Below are positions 45,577-57,343 of a stretch of 64,000 nt of DNA, piece by piece. Both the position numbers and the translations under genes were made by a program. Source of the DNA: Escallonia rubra (taxonomy: Eukaryota; Streptophyta; Magnoliopsida; Escalloniales; Escalloniaceae); the NCBI GenBank assembly GCA_033065855.1, contig JAVXUO010002717.1, positions 434,001 to 498,000 on the forward strand. Direction: 5' to 3'. The stretch's first letter is position 1, and each line of letters opens with the position of its first letter. The notes under the pieces were generated by a model. That model saw only the letters and a list, made by a program, of their open reading frames with translations. It was not told where the DNA came from and did no database searches.

Positions 45577-48500
45577 AACATGTTAATATGCATAAAAGAA
45601 ATCCTAACCTTACACATAGTTTTGGTTTAAGCTCAATAACAAGGTCGAGTGGCCTACGTATCCAGTCAGACAAACTGGAATCAAAACCACGTAATTCTGA
45701 CCAGATCCTATGGGAGGCGACTAAATCTCGATCTTTGACTCTTATTGTAAATACAACCATACTAGTCAAATAAGACTTAGATTCTTTTTGTAGTTTTTTA
45801 GATTTTATGACCGATTTTTGGTCGGGGAATGGAGACAATCTAGACTCCACTAATCTAATCTAAAAAGCAATGTGAACGTTACCTCAAAACGGTGCTTGCT
45901 TAGAAGACTCGAAACAACCTCGCGATAGACCCATGATGCAAGAAAGTAAGGAATTGGAGAGTGTCTTGACTACATTCTGAATTTTCAATGAACTAAAGCA
46001 CCACTTCTAAGGAAAAGGTCCAAATATTCTGGAGAGAGGACCCCCTAATTTTGTAGCCAAGGAATCAACTTATAGAGGTCCAAAAATGACTTCTTCGAGT
46101 TTAATATATCTATAGAGAAAAATATTTGATTTAAATCACTGATTCAGAGAAGTTAACTAACTGACCGTTTTGTCAAAAATCAGCCGATCTTTCCCTTAAT
46201 CAATTAAGAGTTTTTTTTTTAGACCATACAATTGCGCGTCGAGCCCACACGAAGAGTTTTGTTATGATGTATCAGATTCCATCAAGTATATTGGGACACT
46301 AATTGCTCCTAATTTTAGTAAAATTCTCTACAAAGAACCAAATTTTGGGAATTACCTCCAAGTTGCATCTAAATTAAAATAGATCAATCAATCACAACAT
46401 AATTCTGAATCTGTAATTTAAGCAAAATGTCTTAACTAGGATTAAGCCTAACCAACTGGGCTAGTTTAGTCAACTAGACCGGACTGTACTGGACCCTATA
46501 TAGACTTAGGTGATTAAATTAAGTGTATTCTTATTGCTAGGCCTAGACCAAAAGTAATAATAATTTAAATAAGAAAGCCCGATAAATAAAGGATAAAATA
46601 AGACTGCAACAATGAGGTGTCTACTGTGTTATTTGCCTATCTTCTTAAAGTCTGTGTAGAGTCAAAATGATCGATTGTTGTGGAGTAGAGGAAGTATAGT
46701 ATTTTGCTTGTTCCGAAGAAGATTGTCTCATAAAAGTGCAATGCTTGATGATTCGGATTGCTGCAGCTATTGAGCGGTCTGGAGACTATTATTCTGCCTC
46801 CTCAATAAGCCATTGAGCGCGATAGATAGTATTTAATTTTAGTTGTTTCTGTTTTGAATATATTTAGGTATCAACCGAAACTCAGTCACGAAGAATGAAG
46901 AAATTAAGAGAGATAGAGGAGCTCCTTTAAGAATGGGGCAATATAGCCTAGTTTGTACACTTGTGGGTCACAACTCTCTTATTGCAAGACAGACTCCCCC
47001 GGAAGTATTGTCTGAAGGCTCATCATGTGGTTTTGAAACCCCTAAAAAGCTAGAAACTGACAGAAGGAAATCAAACCAGCATGTCAAATGATGATCAAGT
47101 ACCCTCAGGTGCCTCTAAGTATATGACTTCAAAGCTCATTAGCACAAAATTTTGAATTTTCCATAGTCTCTCCTCAAAATCATAAAGTGTAGAGAATTAT
47201 GTGGAGAGAGAGAGAGAGAGAGAGAGTAATTCTATTGCATTCCACGATTCTAGAAGTCGAACCTAAGCGATGGACCTTGAAATTAGACATTAGACTATGA
47301 CTGTCATCCCTTTGTCTGTAGCGAATGTTCACACTGTTTATTTCATCCAAATACTCTTAGTAATTAAGTTAAGATTTTGACGTGTGCCCGCGCCGTTTGG
47401 TTTGTAAAGTTGGATCATCTCCATTATTGATTGTCGAGCTAATGGATGACAACGCCTACAAGAGTCACACAGAAAGAGTGGCAAAACTTCCGGATTTAAT
47501 CCACAAGAAAAAAGCTGAAGAGAAATAGTGGGGGAGAGTCTCGACGGTGAAAGACACCTCCGCCACTAGACGGTGGCTAGGGTTTTGGTGCTATGTTTTC
47601 GAGAAAGGTGACTGAATGTTTAAAATTTTTGTTAGTGAAAAGACTGCAGACTTTTGGTCTTAAGATGGAGTATATTCTCTTTGGAAATAATGCTGGAAAG
47701 CATATTAGAAGAGGGGCCGCATATATACTACAAAAGTAATCCATTCAATTGTGCTTTGAATTCCTAAAGTTCACTTCAAAGCTTCTTCAACTTGACTTTC
47801 TTTTATCACCAGCAAATAAACTTTTGACCATGCCTTTTTGGGAGGGCTGAATACTGAAGGACTTTGAAAACTTCTGGAAGCTAAGTTGGATTCATATATC
47901 ATCTGATTGACCAGTCCCTTGCTGATTGACCAGTCCCTTGCTGGATTTACCCTTTCAGTGCTCAAGCAACCTTTATCCATCACGCTTCCATGTTCACCAC
48001 GTTTTGCCCAAACAATGAGCAGTGGATAAAACTACTTTTTTAAGCAGAAATTCATGTAAAGGAGCACGTAGGACAAAAGTACTGTAATTTGGAGTGATGT
48101 TGGTGACAACATTATTGAGAGTGGAAAAAGAAAATCGCATTGCGTCATGCTTATTCACACTTTCACTGTGATTAAGATCTACTGTCGTTAGACATGATTA
48201 TTTTCTTTGAAAGTTTGACAGTTTACCAAATATTCTAGCAATTACTAAGGATAACTTGGCTGGCGACGATAGATGACATTTGTGAAAAATTTTAGCGATT
48301 ATTTTACTACGTCAAGCAACTATTTTTGTCACAATTACAAGCAAAATGGGGAACTAAAGTTTTTTTTTTTTTTTTTGGGTCCTTCAAATGGACGACCAAC
48401 AAAATTTGATTAGGAAACTCTTTCTAATCATTCAATTTGTAAAGCTCAAGAGCATGATTATGTCTTGATTAAATCATATTGTTTGGCGCTTGGTAAAGTT

Positions 48501-50230
48501 ACAAGACTACTTAAATCATCTTTCAAAAGTTAAATTGCTCGTTAAATCATAAAGAAAATGAGGATTATGTATTAATCATTTTTTCCCAATCGAGTTTGAC
48601 CAAATAAATTACCAAAATATCCCTGTCAATTACAATGATATTTACCATCCTTTAGCATCTTTATTGAAACACTAAACTTCTTGGTCATTTTATCACATTT
48701 AAACTAATTTTAGTACACTTTATCCAAATACCATTCATAACTCAAGCTAATTTTGCTATGTTAAAGCTGATTTTGTGAAGTGATTGCGATTTAATATAAA
48801 ATTTGCTTTTGAGAATCAATTCAAAAAGGGGCTCTATCTAGTTTATGTCCTTCCTAGTTAAATTGCTATCCAAAATTGGACCAACACCCACCAGGTCAGT
48901 GTTGCAGTATATTCAACAAGGTGAGGAATTACACGGACACACATCAGAACAAAACACATAGCACAGAACCAAGCCTTAAGCTTGGGAATCCTGTGGGGAA
49001 TCCGCCCATAGCGTTTGTCTATCCGAGTGCTTTTTCTTTGATCAATATGTGTAATACGGAATATGAGCAAGCCATGTTCTTTTAGTGACAAGTAATCTCG
49101 CTTTTTGTCGTGGAAGTCATAAACTCATCATATCGACACGGGCAAAGGGTCATCCTATGAAACCCTTTGTTTCGTGTTATTTGCAACCATACAAAATTGA
49201 TTTAATAGCATTATTTGTAAATAGACAAAGAGAGACCGCTCTTTGTAGTTCAAAAGTATTGGGTTTATGTTGTAAGAAAATATTGTCGTTAAATTAAATG
49301 AGGGCAATTCATTTAATTTAATTTGTAAGAAAATATTGTCATTAGAAGGTTTATGTTTTTTCATTAGTGCACTTCTTAGTGACAAAAAGATAATGTAAAA
49401 TAACAAATAGAGTGTGAAAGCAAACGCTCCCAACAAATTCAAAACCAATTTTGTACGGGATGAAGGGAGTCATGCGGAACCTAGCGGCAGTAAATGTGTC
49501 ATTCACTAAGAGGTTTCGTGAAACAAAATTTAACTGGCATCATCCTCTGTTGTGAGTGTCGTGTGCACAAGAAACTCTGGTGCACATGACACCCCATGTA
49601 TTAGTCAGTCGGAGTCATTACTTTTAGTTCTACAATTGTTGACGTGTAACGAGATATGTATCATATTGAACGCACATGACAAGAATCATTTATTGTACAA
49701 CATTTCTATTACAACACAAAAGTGTCGCAAAATACATTTCAGTGACAAAAATAATGCCTAGTCATAAATTTTAGCAACAACGAAACCATTTCGTCAGCAA
49801 TCATTTGTCTCTAAAGCTGCTCCAGCAGAGACTCGGTTGCCTTGGAAATAATTACGGGACTCGTGTCTCACGTAAGGATCAAAACTGTGCATATATGCTA
49901 ACACAAAACTTCTCCAAGCGCACTTGTACAAAAGGTGGAAAAAGCGACCATCAAAACCGAGACTGGAATTTCTTAATGACTTCAGTTTCTTACAATAAGC
50001 GATGGGCATGTTTTCAAAGTTATTGGATTCTTTGAAGAACAGTTCCCCAGTCAACACTTGCAGTAAAATCCGATGCTCTAGTGAATCATGATCACTCCCA
50101 AGTGGACACAAAAACTACATCCATTCTTCATTGCTCAGTTGACCCTCAACATTACAACATCATCCAGTGACCAAGTAAATCTCGAGGATGATGTCAGTAG
50201 AAATATTCTGGCCAGAATGGCCCCATGGCC
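45577..50230. other. 4.6 kb without recognised genes
   Basis: AT-rich intergenic DNA. It contains a (GA)n run at about 47202-47226 and an 18-bp tandem duplication (ctgattgaccagtccctt, 47904-47939). It also has a T tract at 48361-48376 and the small palindrome listed at 49271-49341. Text such as 'attttagcgattatttt' (48288) and 'tttcgtcagcaa' (49787) weakly recalls CACTA subterminal repeats, but no ends were found. The small open frames here look random. Confidence 0.4.
49271..49341. repeat. Palindrome flanked by direct repeats
   Basis: A 13-bp perfect hairpin (TTAAATTAAATGA, six-base loop, TCATTTAATTTAA; 49289-49321) sits between two copies of an 18-bp direct repeat. These are tgtaagaaaatattgtc plus g (49271-49288) and the same plus a (49324-49341). 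Confidence 0.75.
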
Positions 50231-50239
50231 ATGGCCATG

Positions 50240-50420
50240 GCCGCCTATTTGACCCACGTGCATTCACTTTCTGTGGGACACAATAAAGTAAACCACCACA
50301 ATCTTGTGCATACAAAGTTGCAAACTTTAGAACAAAAAGGTTATCTTCATTGTTCATGAATCATCCCTCCCTCTCCCTTCTCCTTTCTGCTCCCCTGCCC
50401 TCGTGTGCCTATATAAAGCC
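50240..50420 (+). promoter_or_regulatory. ERF gene promoter: GCC-like, W-box, G-box, TATA
   Basis: A GCCGCC hexamer (50240-50245), a W-box-like TTGACC (50249-50254) and a perfect G-box CACGTG (50255-50260) lie in 21 bases, with the last two touching. A TATATAAA box is at 50410-50417, so transcription probably starts near 50445 and the leader is about 75 bases. GCC-type elements bind ERFs, W-boxes bind WRKYs and G-boxes bind bHLH/bZIP factors including MYC2. The grouping fits a gene responding to ethylene, jasmonate and pathogens, but function is inferred. Confidence 0.55.
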
Positions 50421-50518
50421 CATCCCTTATCATAAGTTCATCTAAACCAAAAAGGACATCATCCCTCCCGGCCCCTTAAAGAATCAAAAGAATAAGGTAC
50501 CAATTTAGAAACCTCTTC

Positions 50519-51157
50519 ATGGATTCCTTATTCTTCGAACACCCTCTTTCATTCGCTACACATAGTTCCTTCGATATGAGGAACCAACTTCTTCCCTTTA
50601 ATGAAAATGACTCCGAAGAGATGCTTCTCTTCGGAGTTCTGGCCGAGTCCTCGGCCGTGGACTCGTCGGACATGTCATCCTCCTCGTCTCAGAGTAAAGA
50701 CGAGGAGGTCTGCTCGAGAGCCGGCGAGGGGACGGCTGCGAAAGAGATCATATACAGAGGGGTACGCAAGCGGCCGTGGGGTAAATTTGCCGCGGAGATA
50801 AGGGATTCCACGAGGAATGGAGTTAGGGTGTGGCTTGGTACATTTGACACCGCAGAGGAAGCGGCTTTAGCGTACGACCAAGCGGCATTTACGATGCGTG
50901 GTACGACGGCTATACTCAACTTTCCGGCTGAGGTGGTTTTCGAGTCGCTTCGGGAGATGGAGAACAGCTTTGAGGAGAGTTGTTCGCCGGTTTTGTCACT
51001 GAAGAAGACGCACTCCATGAAGAGGAAAGCAGAGTGCAGGAGGAAGAGAGAGAGAGACTTGAGGGTAGATAATAACCTGGTGGTGCTAGAGGACTTGGGT
51101 GCTGATTACTTGGAAGATCTTCTCAGTTTATCTGAGACTGCTCCTTGTCCTTGGTAA
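50519..51157 (+). CDS. ERF1B: Ethylene-responsive transcription factor, ERF1B-like (group IXc)
   Basis: A nuclear DNA-binding activator of 212 residues, a normal length for this group, in one exon. The AP2/ERF domain spans residues 79-136 ([37 protein letters not shown], then GTTAILNFP). It has the ERF-type Ala and Asp of AEIRD, which favour the GCC box. Residues 26-38 ([13 protein letters not shown]) and 188-202 ([15 protein letters not shown]) are the group IX motifs; the second is the C-terminal acidic activation-type motif of ERF1/ERF15/ORA59 proteins. A basic stretch 168-180 ([13 protein letters not shown]) is a likely nuclear signal. Members integrate ethylene and jasmonate signals in defence. 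ERF1B is the nearest name I can give; ERF15 or ORA59 orthology is possible. No lesions seen. The ATG follows a TATA box by about 100 bases. Confidence 0.93.
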   Translation: MDSLFFEHPLSFATHSSFDMRNQLLPFNENDSEEMLLFGVLAESSAVDSSDMSSSSSQSKDEEVCSRAGEGTAAKEIIYRGVRKRPWGKFAAEIRDSTRNGVRVWLGTFDTAEEAALAYDQAAFTMRGTTAILNFPAEVVFESLREMENSFEESCSPVLSLKKTHSMKRKAECRRKRERDLRVDNNLVVLEDLGADYLEDLLSLSETAPCPW

Positions 51158-52325
51158 CCCATGCAAGGTCACCAGCATCATTGTTGGTCATTTTCTGTCA
51201 TTTCTTCTTCTTCTTCTCTTTTTTTCGTTTTTTTGTGGGATATTCAATGTTCCTTGACTTTGGAGATGTTCTCCCGTTTATAAAGTCTTATGTGGAACCT
51301 ACCAAAAGAGGAAAGTCTTATATTAGCTGGGTCTTTACCATCTAATTAGGGGCAGTTGATTGTTGTGGGTACTCCTATTTTTGGGTCAATAATAGAGATG
51401 ATCTACACTTCTGATTTTATGTTGGTTTTTTGTCCTGATCTACTTCAAATATAATTGAACTGGTCCCATTACTCGTCGTTGCCTGCAATGCGACTGAGGA
51501 GTATTGGACCAGAGGAACTGCTTGTTGAATCTCTAACGTGGACTACGAGAACTTAATTGCCTACAAATGCTAATGAGACATGGTCTAATGGGCTCTATAC
51601 TTGACCTTTGCGGGCTGTGAAAACGGGACTCGCTGGACAGAGTCAAAGCCTTAGGTGCCTTCTGGGGAAGGAACAGGCAAGGCAATATGGGGATCCCAGC
51701 CCCAACCCAAATTGCCCCATGTCCATTTGCACCATCCTCATATTGCTACATCCCTAACTTATTGTGTCCCATCCCGTCCCATTCAATCCAACCAACCTCA
51801 TTTGACCCGATTAAATACATGTCAACTCGTTTCCAATTTTTTTTTTTTTTAGCTAATCACATTTTCTAAGTACTATTTTCTTTATTTCGGACATAGATGA
51901 CGGCGGTCAGAGGTGGTCATCTGGCCAGAAGTCGTTGGCTATTGGGTCGACGGTAGCCGGTGGCGATTGGCTTATGTGTGTAGGAGAGAGAGGAAAAAAC
52001 AATTGTGTATTTAAGAATGTACTAGGGTTAAGTTGTGGATGAAAGAAAATTCATATAAACCCAAATACACTGGATCACCATTTGTCGCTCTCATATAGTT
52101 GGAGTTTTAATACCTTTTTTCGCCCCGACTTCCTTGTTTTTATAGAACAGGAAAGTGAAGTCGTGTCTACCTTGGACGTATCTACTCTAAGTGCCAGTTA
52201 TAAAGAGGTAACTGATGTACCTTGTATGTGTTGCCGGATAGATGTGATGCATGAGTTTCCCATTCTTCGAGATCCGCACAAGTGGAGCCTATCCACTCAA
52301 GTGGACTCCTATTACTCAAGGTGAC
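51158..52325. other. ERF 3' UTR and downstream DNA
   Basis: The first roughly 200 bases include a long pyrimidine stretch (51195-51235) and are probably 3' UTR. No other gene is seen. There is a T tract at 51837-51850. Confidence 0.4.
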
Positions 52326-52749
52326 TTAGGGTGTGTTTGATAAAACTGAAATTTAAGTACTGAAAACTTAAGTGCTGAATTTGTACAACTGAAAATTTTA
52401 AGCTACTGAATTTTAAGCACTGAATTTTTTTTGGTCTTGACTGCAATTTAAGTGCTGAAGTAGTTTATTCTGTTTGATAAAAAAAACAACTGAAATCTAA
52501 AAACTGTTTAGTTTGACATTAATACCCTTTTGCTCTGCTTTTTGAAACTTTATAAACCTCGTTATATTATTGCACATCTCACGTATTATTATATCAATAA
52601 TGGATATTTCAAATCCAATTTGCATGCGTAACATTAAAACATAAAAGAAAATTCAAATTAGTCACACGATAAGAAATAGCAATAATGTAGATAGTTAAAA
52701 GTCATATTATTACATATATGAACTACAACCTCAAATTAAACAATTCATT

Positions 52750-53035
52750 AGTGAAGCTTTGTCTCTCTTGTTGGAGTCAATACCTGGGGCCGTGATTCAT
52801 ATGAAACTACTCTGTTTTTCACTCCCCCTTCAATTCATAGCATTTTGGTACAGCTAGCTTCATATTTGCATGTCAACAAGCTCCTAAGGTGGAACGAATA
52901 CAGGTATTTGCTAAGACACTCCCTTTGCTTTCCCTCCAAATGAAATTACAGCCATTAGTGAAGCTTTGTCTCTCTTGTTGGAGTCTCCATCTCTGGATGT
53001 CGTCATTCATATGAAACTACTCTCTGTTTTTCACT
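52750..53035. repeat. Direct repeat of about 95 bp
   Basis: 'cattagtgaagctttgtctc' through 'tttttcactccccct' occurs at about 52747-52830 and again at about 52953-53041, with a small internal difference. The two copies are roughly 206 bases apart. Confidence 0.8.
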
Positions 53036-53205
53036 CCCCCTCGGGCACTTCTTAGTGCATACAATTGCATACTTGTCGAAAAAAGAAAAGCAAGATTCTG
53101 TATATGAGTTTCTCTTGAGGCTATGCTTTAGCCTATTTTTCTTAGGCTCTTTGCAGTGCTTGGATAATCAGGTTTTGCGTTGACTCTGGTTAAGTCCCCT
53201 TCTTG

Positions 53206-53352
53206 TTCGACCACCCCTTCACAGGTAACTCGTCGGCCAACGAGTTATTGTACAGCTCAATCTGCACAACGCTCGTCAACCCGGTGAGCGAACTGGGTAC
53301 CTGCCCGTACAGGCCGTTTATCGCCAAGTCGAGATCCCTCCCAATCATACCA
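53206..53352 (-). pseudogene. Captured fragment of a HAESA-like LRR receptor kinase gene
   Basis: Within the Harbinger-type element the - strand reads 'RDLDLAINGLYGQVPSSLTG' and then 'LTSVVQIELYNNSLADELPV'. This is two leucine-rich repeats of the plant type (LxxLxLxxNxLxGxxPxxL). The VVQIELYNNSL text is characteristic of the HAESA/HSL receptor kinases that perceive abscission and related peptides. The fragment covers about 45 residues with no kinase, signal peptide or start. It keeps its reading frame across the matched part but joins unrelated sequence on both sides. It is a piece of a host gene carried by the transposon, not a gene. Confidence 0.75.
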
Positions 53353-53369
53353 CAGGGCTCCCCACCGTA

Positions 53370-53545
53370 CATAGATAGATATACAAGATAGATATACAAG
53401 ATGTACAAGAAATTTGATGGCATTTACATAGATAGATATACAAGATGCAAATCGCACTGCCATATGCAAGGTCGGTCCAAACAATATCAGAAAATCGATC
53501 CAATATGAAGAGGCAGGAAAATCGATCCAATATGAATTGGGAAAA
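53370..53545. repeat. Short tandem duplications inside the Harbinger-type element
   Basis: 'atagatagatatacaaga' recurs at about 53370, 53385 and 53429. 'ggaaaatcgatccaatatga' occurs twice near 53489 and 53516. Open frames on the - strand here come from these repeats. Confidence 0.65.
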
Positions 53546-54014
53546 GAAAGCCCTAATTACATTCACAAATCAAGCGACACCTATGTAATGAAACACCGTG
53601 AAATCACGCACCTTTAGTACCGTGAAAAGAGAAGAAGAGGCGGCAAATCAGCAAGGAAGAAGAAGAAGATGAAGCGGCAGCGGCACATCAACGAGCAGGT
53701 GAAGACGGGAAGAAGATGAGGCAGTTGGGGCAAATCTGTCCTTTATTGGCAAAATCTTTTAATCCCAAATCATTGACCGTGTTCAATGATAAGTGATAAG
53801 TCATTATGTGTGACTTAAAATATTAGTCTTCAATTAGCATATCACTTATTATTTTAAGTGATAAAAAAATGCGTTACCAAACGCACTTAATTTGAAATCA
53901 TTGAAAAATTTCAGTTTTAAGTGCTGAATGGTGTTATCAAACACACCCTTAGCCTCTTATGCCTTTTTGGGCCACCTAAGCCTTCTTTACCTACGTGAGC
54001 CGGTCCATTCAACT

Positions 54015-54450
54015 GAACGAGTAAAGAAGGTCTTGAGCTACTAGAGGCCTTCCACTCAGATGGTCGAGTGAATACAGTTAAGCTTCAGAAGCTCGTCCCA
54101 ATTGGTCGAAAGAACAATAGTTGAGCTTCGAGAGATCATCCACTTAGCTAACTGAGGGATCAAGGCTGAATTTTAGGAGCTCGTCTACTCAGCTACGCGA
54201 GGGACTGGAGTTGAGCTTTGGGAGCTTATCCACTTACCTGGTCGATGGGCTAGGGTTGAGCTTCAAAATCTTGTTCACTAACCTGGCCGAGGGACTATAG
54301 TTGAGCTTTAAATCCACTCAGTTGGCCGAATAAACATGACTTAGGCTTCAGAGCTTCGTCCACTAAGTTGGCCAAGTGAAAAATGATCAGACCTCTTACA
54401 CTTGCTAGACAAGTGAAACACGATTATGGAGTCCTCTCACTCATCTTGAT
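54015..54450. repeat. Degenerate minisatellite, unit about 55-60 bp
   Basis: Successive units share the pattern 'gagctt..g.agctcgtcca' then 'ctcagctggccgagggacta' with many changes. Roughly seven units can be traced. The rest of 53952-55096 has no gene recognised. Confidence 0.55.
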
Positions 54451-55096
54451 TAGTGGACAATTTGAGATTATGGAGCTTTTCATGACCTTGTGAGGTAAAT
54501 AGGTTTTGAGCTTAAGAGCTCATAAACCTAAAAAGCTTATAATCTCGAAAGAGATGATGACCATCAGAGATCAGTAGGTTTGCGCTCAGAAGCTAAGAAA
54601 AGCATAGGAGCTCAAAAGCTCAAAAAAGATGACGACTTAGAGTTCAACAGCTATCGGGCCAAAGACGACTTGGTCATCAGATGAGCTCACAGATTAGAGG
54701 GATTTTTTTTAATGTTACACGGGAGATCAGAAATCTTTCAGAAGTTTCTTATCATTAGCTCGATCTATGCCTTTCAGCAATTTTTGATTGCCTGCTCAAT
54801 TGGTGTTATATTCACATCTTATTATGTAGTGCTCAAAGATTAATACTTTGAATTACCTTGCTTGAGTAGAGTGGAATTCTCAACATGTTACAATTGTTTG
54901 CGAGCTTGATTTCAACAAATAATCCTTGTGTTTATTACCATTGGCACTCACTAGGCGACTAAAACATAGTTTTTTTGGTATAATACATCCACTTGTACCC
55001 CTGTTATTTCATGATCTTTCTAGCGACAGTTGAAATTTTCTTTGCCGGTAGTCATATAGCTTTTGCAATAACTTGAGAAGCAAAAGATTAGTAATG

Positions 55097-55990
55097 AGCA
55101 TGGTCAGGGACAGATCCAGAAAGTCAACTCGCGGGGGGGCAAAAATGTAAAAAAAATTGTTGAAAATAAAAGAATTAAGAAAGTTCAACTTTACATAAAA
55201 CATTAAAAATCAAAAATATTAAAATTAGAAATAGTTCACTAAGGTTTCACAAAACAAGAAAATATAAGAAAAGTAACTCTATACATTAATGGTCAAAGTG
55301 GAACTCAACATTATTACGAAAGTCATCAATGATCGAGTTTATACTTTATAACAAACATCTCCATAATATCTCTCTCAATGTGCACAATCGAAGAATCCGT
55401 GAAAAAATCATCATCCATCTTATTTTGGAGTTGATTTTTGACCATCTTCATAATCGAAAATGCTTGTTCATTATAGTGGTATAAATGCAGAATAAATTGC
55501 TCATTGACTAATCATTTAAATTAATATTCTTAGTGATTTATTTACTTGGTAAAGTTAGTGAATAACGAATTACTAATCTTGCATGAAAGAAGCTTAACTC
55601 TTACGGTATAGATGTATTACTAATGTGATATTAATTATATGAGTACAATAGTCAAGTATAAGTTACCATGCTATAAGAATTTAAACTAAAAAAGAAAAAG
55701 AATTAACCTTGATCGATTCGTGTAATCTGGAGAATTGAAATTTGGAACTTAGAAGAATGAAGTTGGAGCCAAAGAATGAAAAGAAGAAGACAATGATGGC
55801 TGATGACACAAATAATCAAAAACAAAATAAAAGAAAACCCTAACTAATTAATGTTATGATATAATAATATTTTCGTAAATTTGTTAAATAATAATAACTA
55901 CTATTTAAAGAACTAAAAAAAAAAATCCAAAAGTTTGGGGGGTGCCATGGTCCCCCTTGGTCATGTGTAAGTTCAGCCACTGAGCATGGT
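55097..55990 (-). mobile_element. hAT element with 8-bp TSD and transposase remnant
   Basis: The element is 55105-55982 (878 bp). Its ends are CAGGGACAGATCCAG and, reversed, CAGTGGCTGAACTTAC. Flanks are AGCATGGT on both sides (55097-55104, 55983-55990), a perfect 8-bp duplication. On the - strand about 55328-55475 reads 'YNEQAFSIMKMVKNQLQNKM' then 'DDDFFTDSSIVHIERDIME'. This is the C-terminal dimerisation region of TTF-type hAT transposases (ERxFSxMxxVKxxLRNxM). The remainder of the transposase is deleted. It is therefore an internally deleted derivative of an autonomous element. Confidence 0.9.
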
Positions 55991-56440
55991 GGTGTGCAGT
56001 TGGAAGTATGGCGTTACTTTTAGGCGGCTATTAGCAAGTCTAAGGCCATATTTATGCGGGGTATGCGTCTTGTCGTACCTTACTTCCATGGTGCGTAGGC
56101 TTGCAAACTCCACAATCTTCACAAAACAAGGAAAGGCAATGTATGTTACGTACTTTGACAAAAATTGACTCAATGCACCATGCAATTGTCAGGATTCATA
56201 CTTATTGGACTGTATGAAGAGCTCTTATAAATCTTGGAGCCGCTTACAAAGCTTATAATAAGTCTTGGTCAAGAAGTAAGATATTGGGTTGTGCGTGCAG
56301 TTATGATAATTCTTATTAGAAGAGACGATCCACACTATGACATTAGAACGTGCCGCTCCTTTTTTTGCAGTCCCGCTGCATAGTGTGCGGTATATGTACT
56401 TTTTCTTCTTATGTACTCTATCATGTATTACAATGTTTAT
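55991..56440. other. Unassigned DNA
   Basis: No gene or transposon end is recognised between the hAT element and the copia fragments. Confidence 0.3.
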
Positions 56441-56445
56441 TAGCA

Positions 56446-57025
56446 TTATGACCGGTAAGGTTTTCGTCCAAAACCCGTACACAACATAATGTACATCAAG
56501 CTCCCTACTGCAGCTGCATAAGACACTTTAGATATCCGATTCTTTTGCTCATTATTCCTTGAGCATTGGTCTATTCTTAAAGTACACATCTTGTCCATTA
56601 GAGTGTCTATGTGTTTTGAGTTATGCATATGGAAGCGTTCAATGACATTCTTGATGTATGTCTCTTGAGACAGAGCGAGAAGTGTACGGGTAAGATCGAG
56701 AAGTGTAATAGTTATACATTCCGATGAAGGATCATTATTGTTACGAGCCTCTTAGTATGAATGCATAACCTGAAGTGGATCTGTGCTCATCTCTATCACC
56801 ACCACAATTAGCATCACTGTATCATCTCAGTCTCAATTCTCCACCATGATAACATAAGACGAGATCAGCGGTTCCACGTAGGTATTGAAGAATCTTTTTC
56901 ACCGCATTCCATTGAGCGGGTCCAGGATTACTCTGGTAATGGCTCACTGTTTTAACTGCATAGCAGATGTATGGACAGATCAAGCATGTAAGAGGCTCGT
57001 AACAATAATGATCCTTCATCGGAAT
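56446..57025 (-). pseudogene. Scrambled Ty1/copia pol fragments
   Basis: On the - strand, 57019-56760 reads 'CYAVKTVSHYQSNPGPAQWN', 'AVKKILQYLRGTADLVLCYH' and 'SDANCGGDRDEHRSTSGYAF', the start of copia RNase H. Next along that strand, 56690-56450 reads 'LSQETYIKNVIERFHMHNSK' and 'ISKVSYAAAVGSLMYIMLCT'. In an intact copia element this second piece comes just before the first. The order is therefore reversed while the strand is the same. The RNase H piece is bounded by a perfect 36-bp inverted repeat (56719-56754 and 56989-57024). It is inactive and has no LTRs in view. Confidence 0.85.
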
Positions 57026-57232
57026 TTTCGAAATACTTTGTACGGTATGTTTCCGGACCCACTATGTGTTACGTGACAGGTATTTAAAGTCTTAACGGTG
57101 ATGAATTCCATTCACAATAGTCTCTTATGTCAGGCCCATGAGAGCTAGTATGCATACTCAAGACATCCATACTTAGAAAAAATTGTATAGTTATATTGCA
57201 TGAGGAGCAAGGCAGTTATAGTAGTAGGATAT

Positions 57233-57343
57233 AGCAAAGGCAAATGAGAACTCGTGTAGTGCGAATAATAGCAAAGGCAAATGAGAACTCGTGTAGTGCG
57301 AATAATAGCAAAGGCAAATGAGAACTCGTGTAGTGCGAATAAT
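57233..57343. repeat. Three tandem copies of a 37-bp unit
   Basis: The unit begins 'agcaaaggcaaatgagaact' and repeats exactly three times with period 37 (57233, 57270, 57307). Confidence 0.95.

Larger units (their letters stand above)
52326..53951. mobile_element. PIF/Harbinger-type element with TTA TSD
   Basis: The element is 52329-53948 (1620 bp). It starts GGGTGTGTTTGATAA and ends with its exact reverse complement TTATCAAACACACCC. It is flanked by TTA on both sides (52326-52328, 53949-53951), the duplication expected for PIF/Harbinger. Inside each end lie repeated 'aagtgctgaat' and 'ttaagcactgaa' units. No transposase is readable, so it is non-autonomous. It carries a duplicated block of about 95 bp and a host gene fragment, listed separately. 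A hAT assignment was considered but no 8-bp duplication exists. Confidence 0.82.

Noticed and set aside
48240..48360. Second CACTA element (also 49700-49810 and 62500-62600)
   Set aside because: Only loose resemblance to TTTAGCGACGG units. No CACTA ends or TSD were found.
52326..53951. hAT assignment for the GGGTGTGTTTG-ended element
   Set aside because: No 8-bp duplication exists at its ends, while TTA is duplicated exactly, which fits PIF/Harbinger.
57233..57343. Possible CRISPR-like array
   Set aside because: The 37-bp units are head-to-tail with no spacers, and this is plant nuclear DNA.
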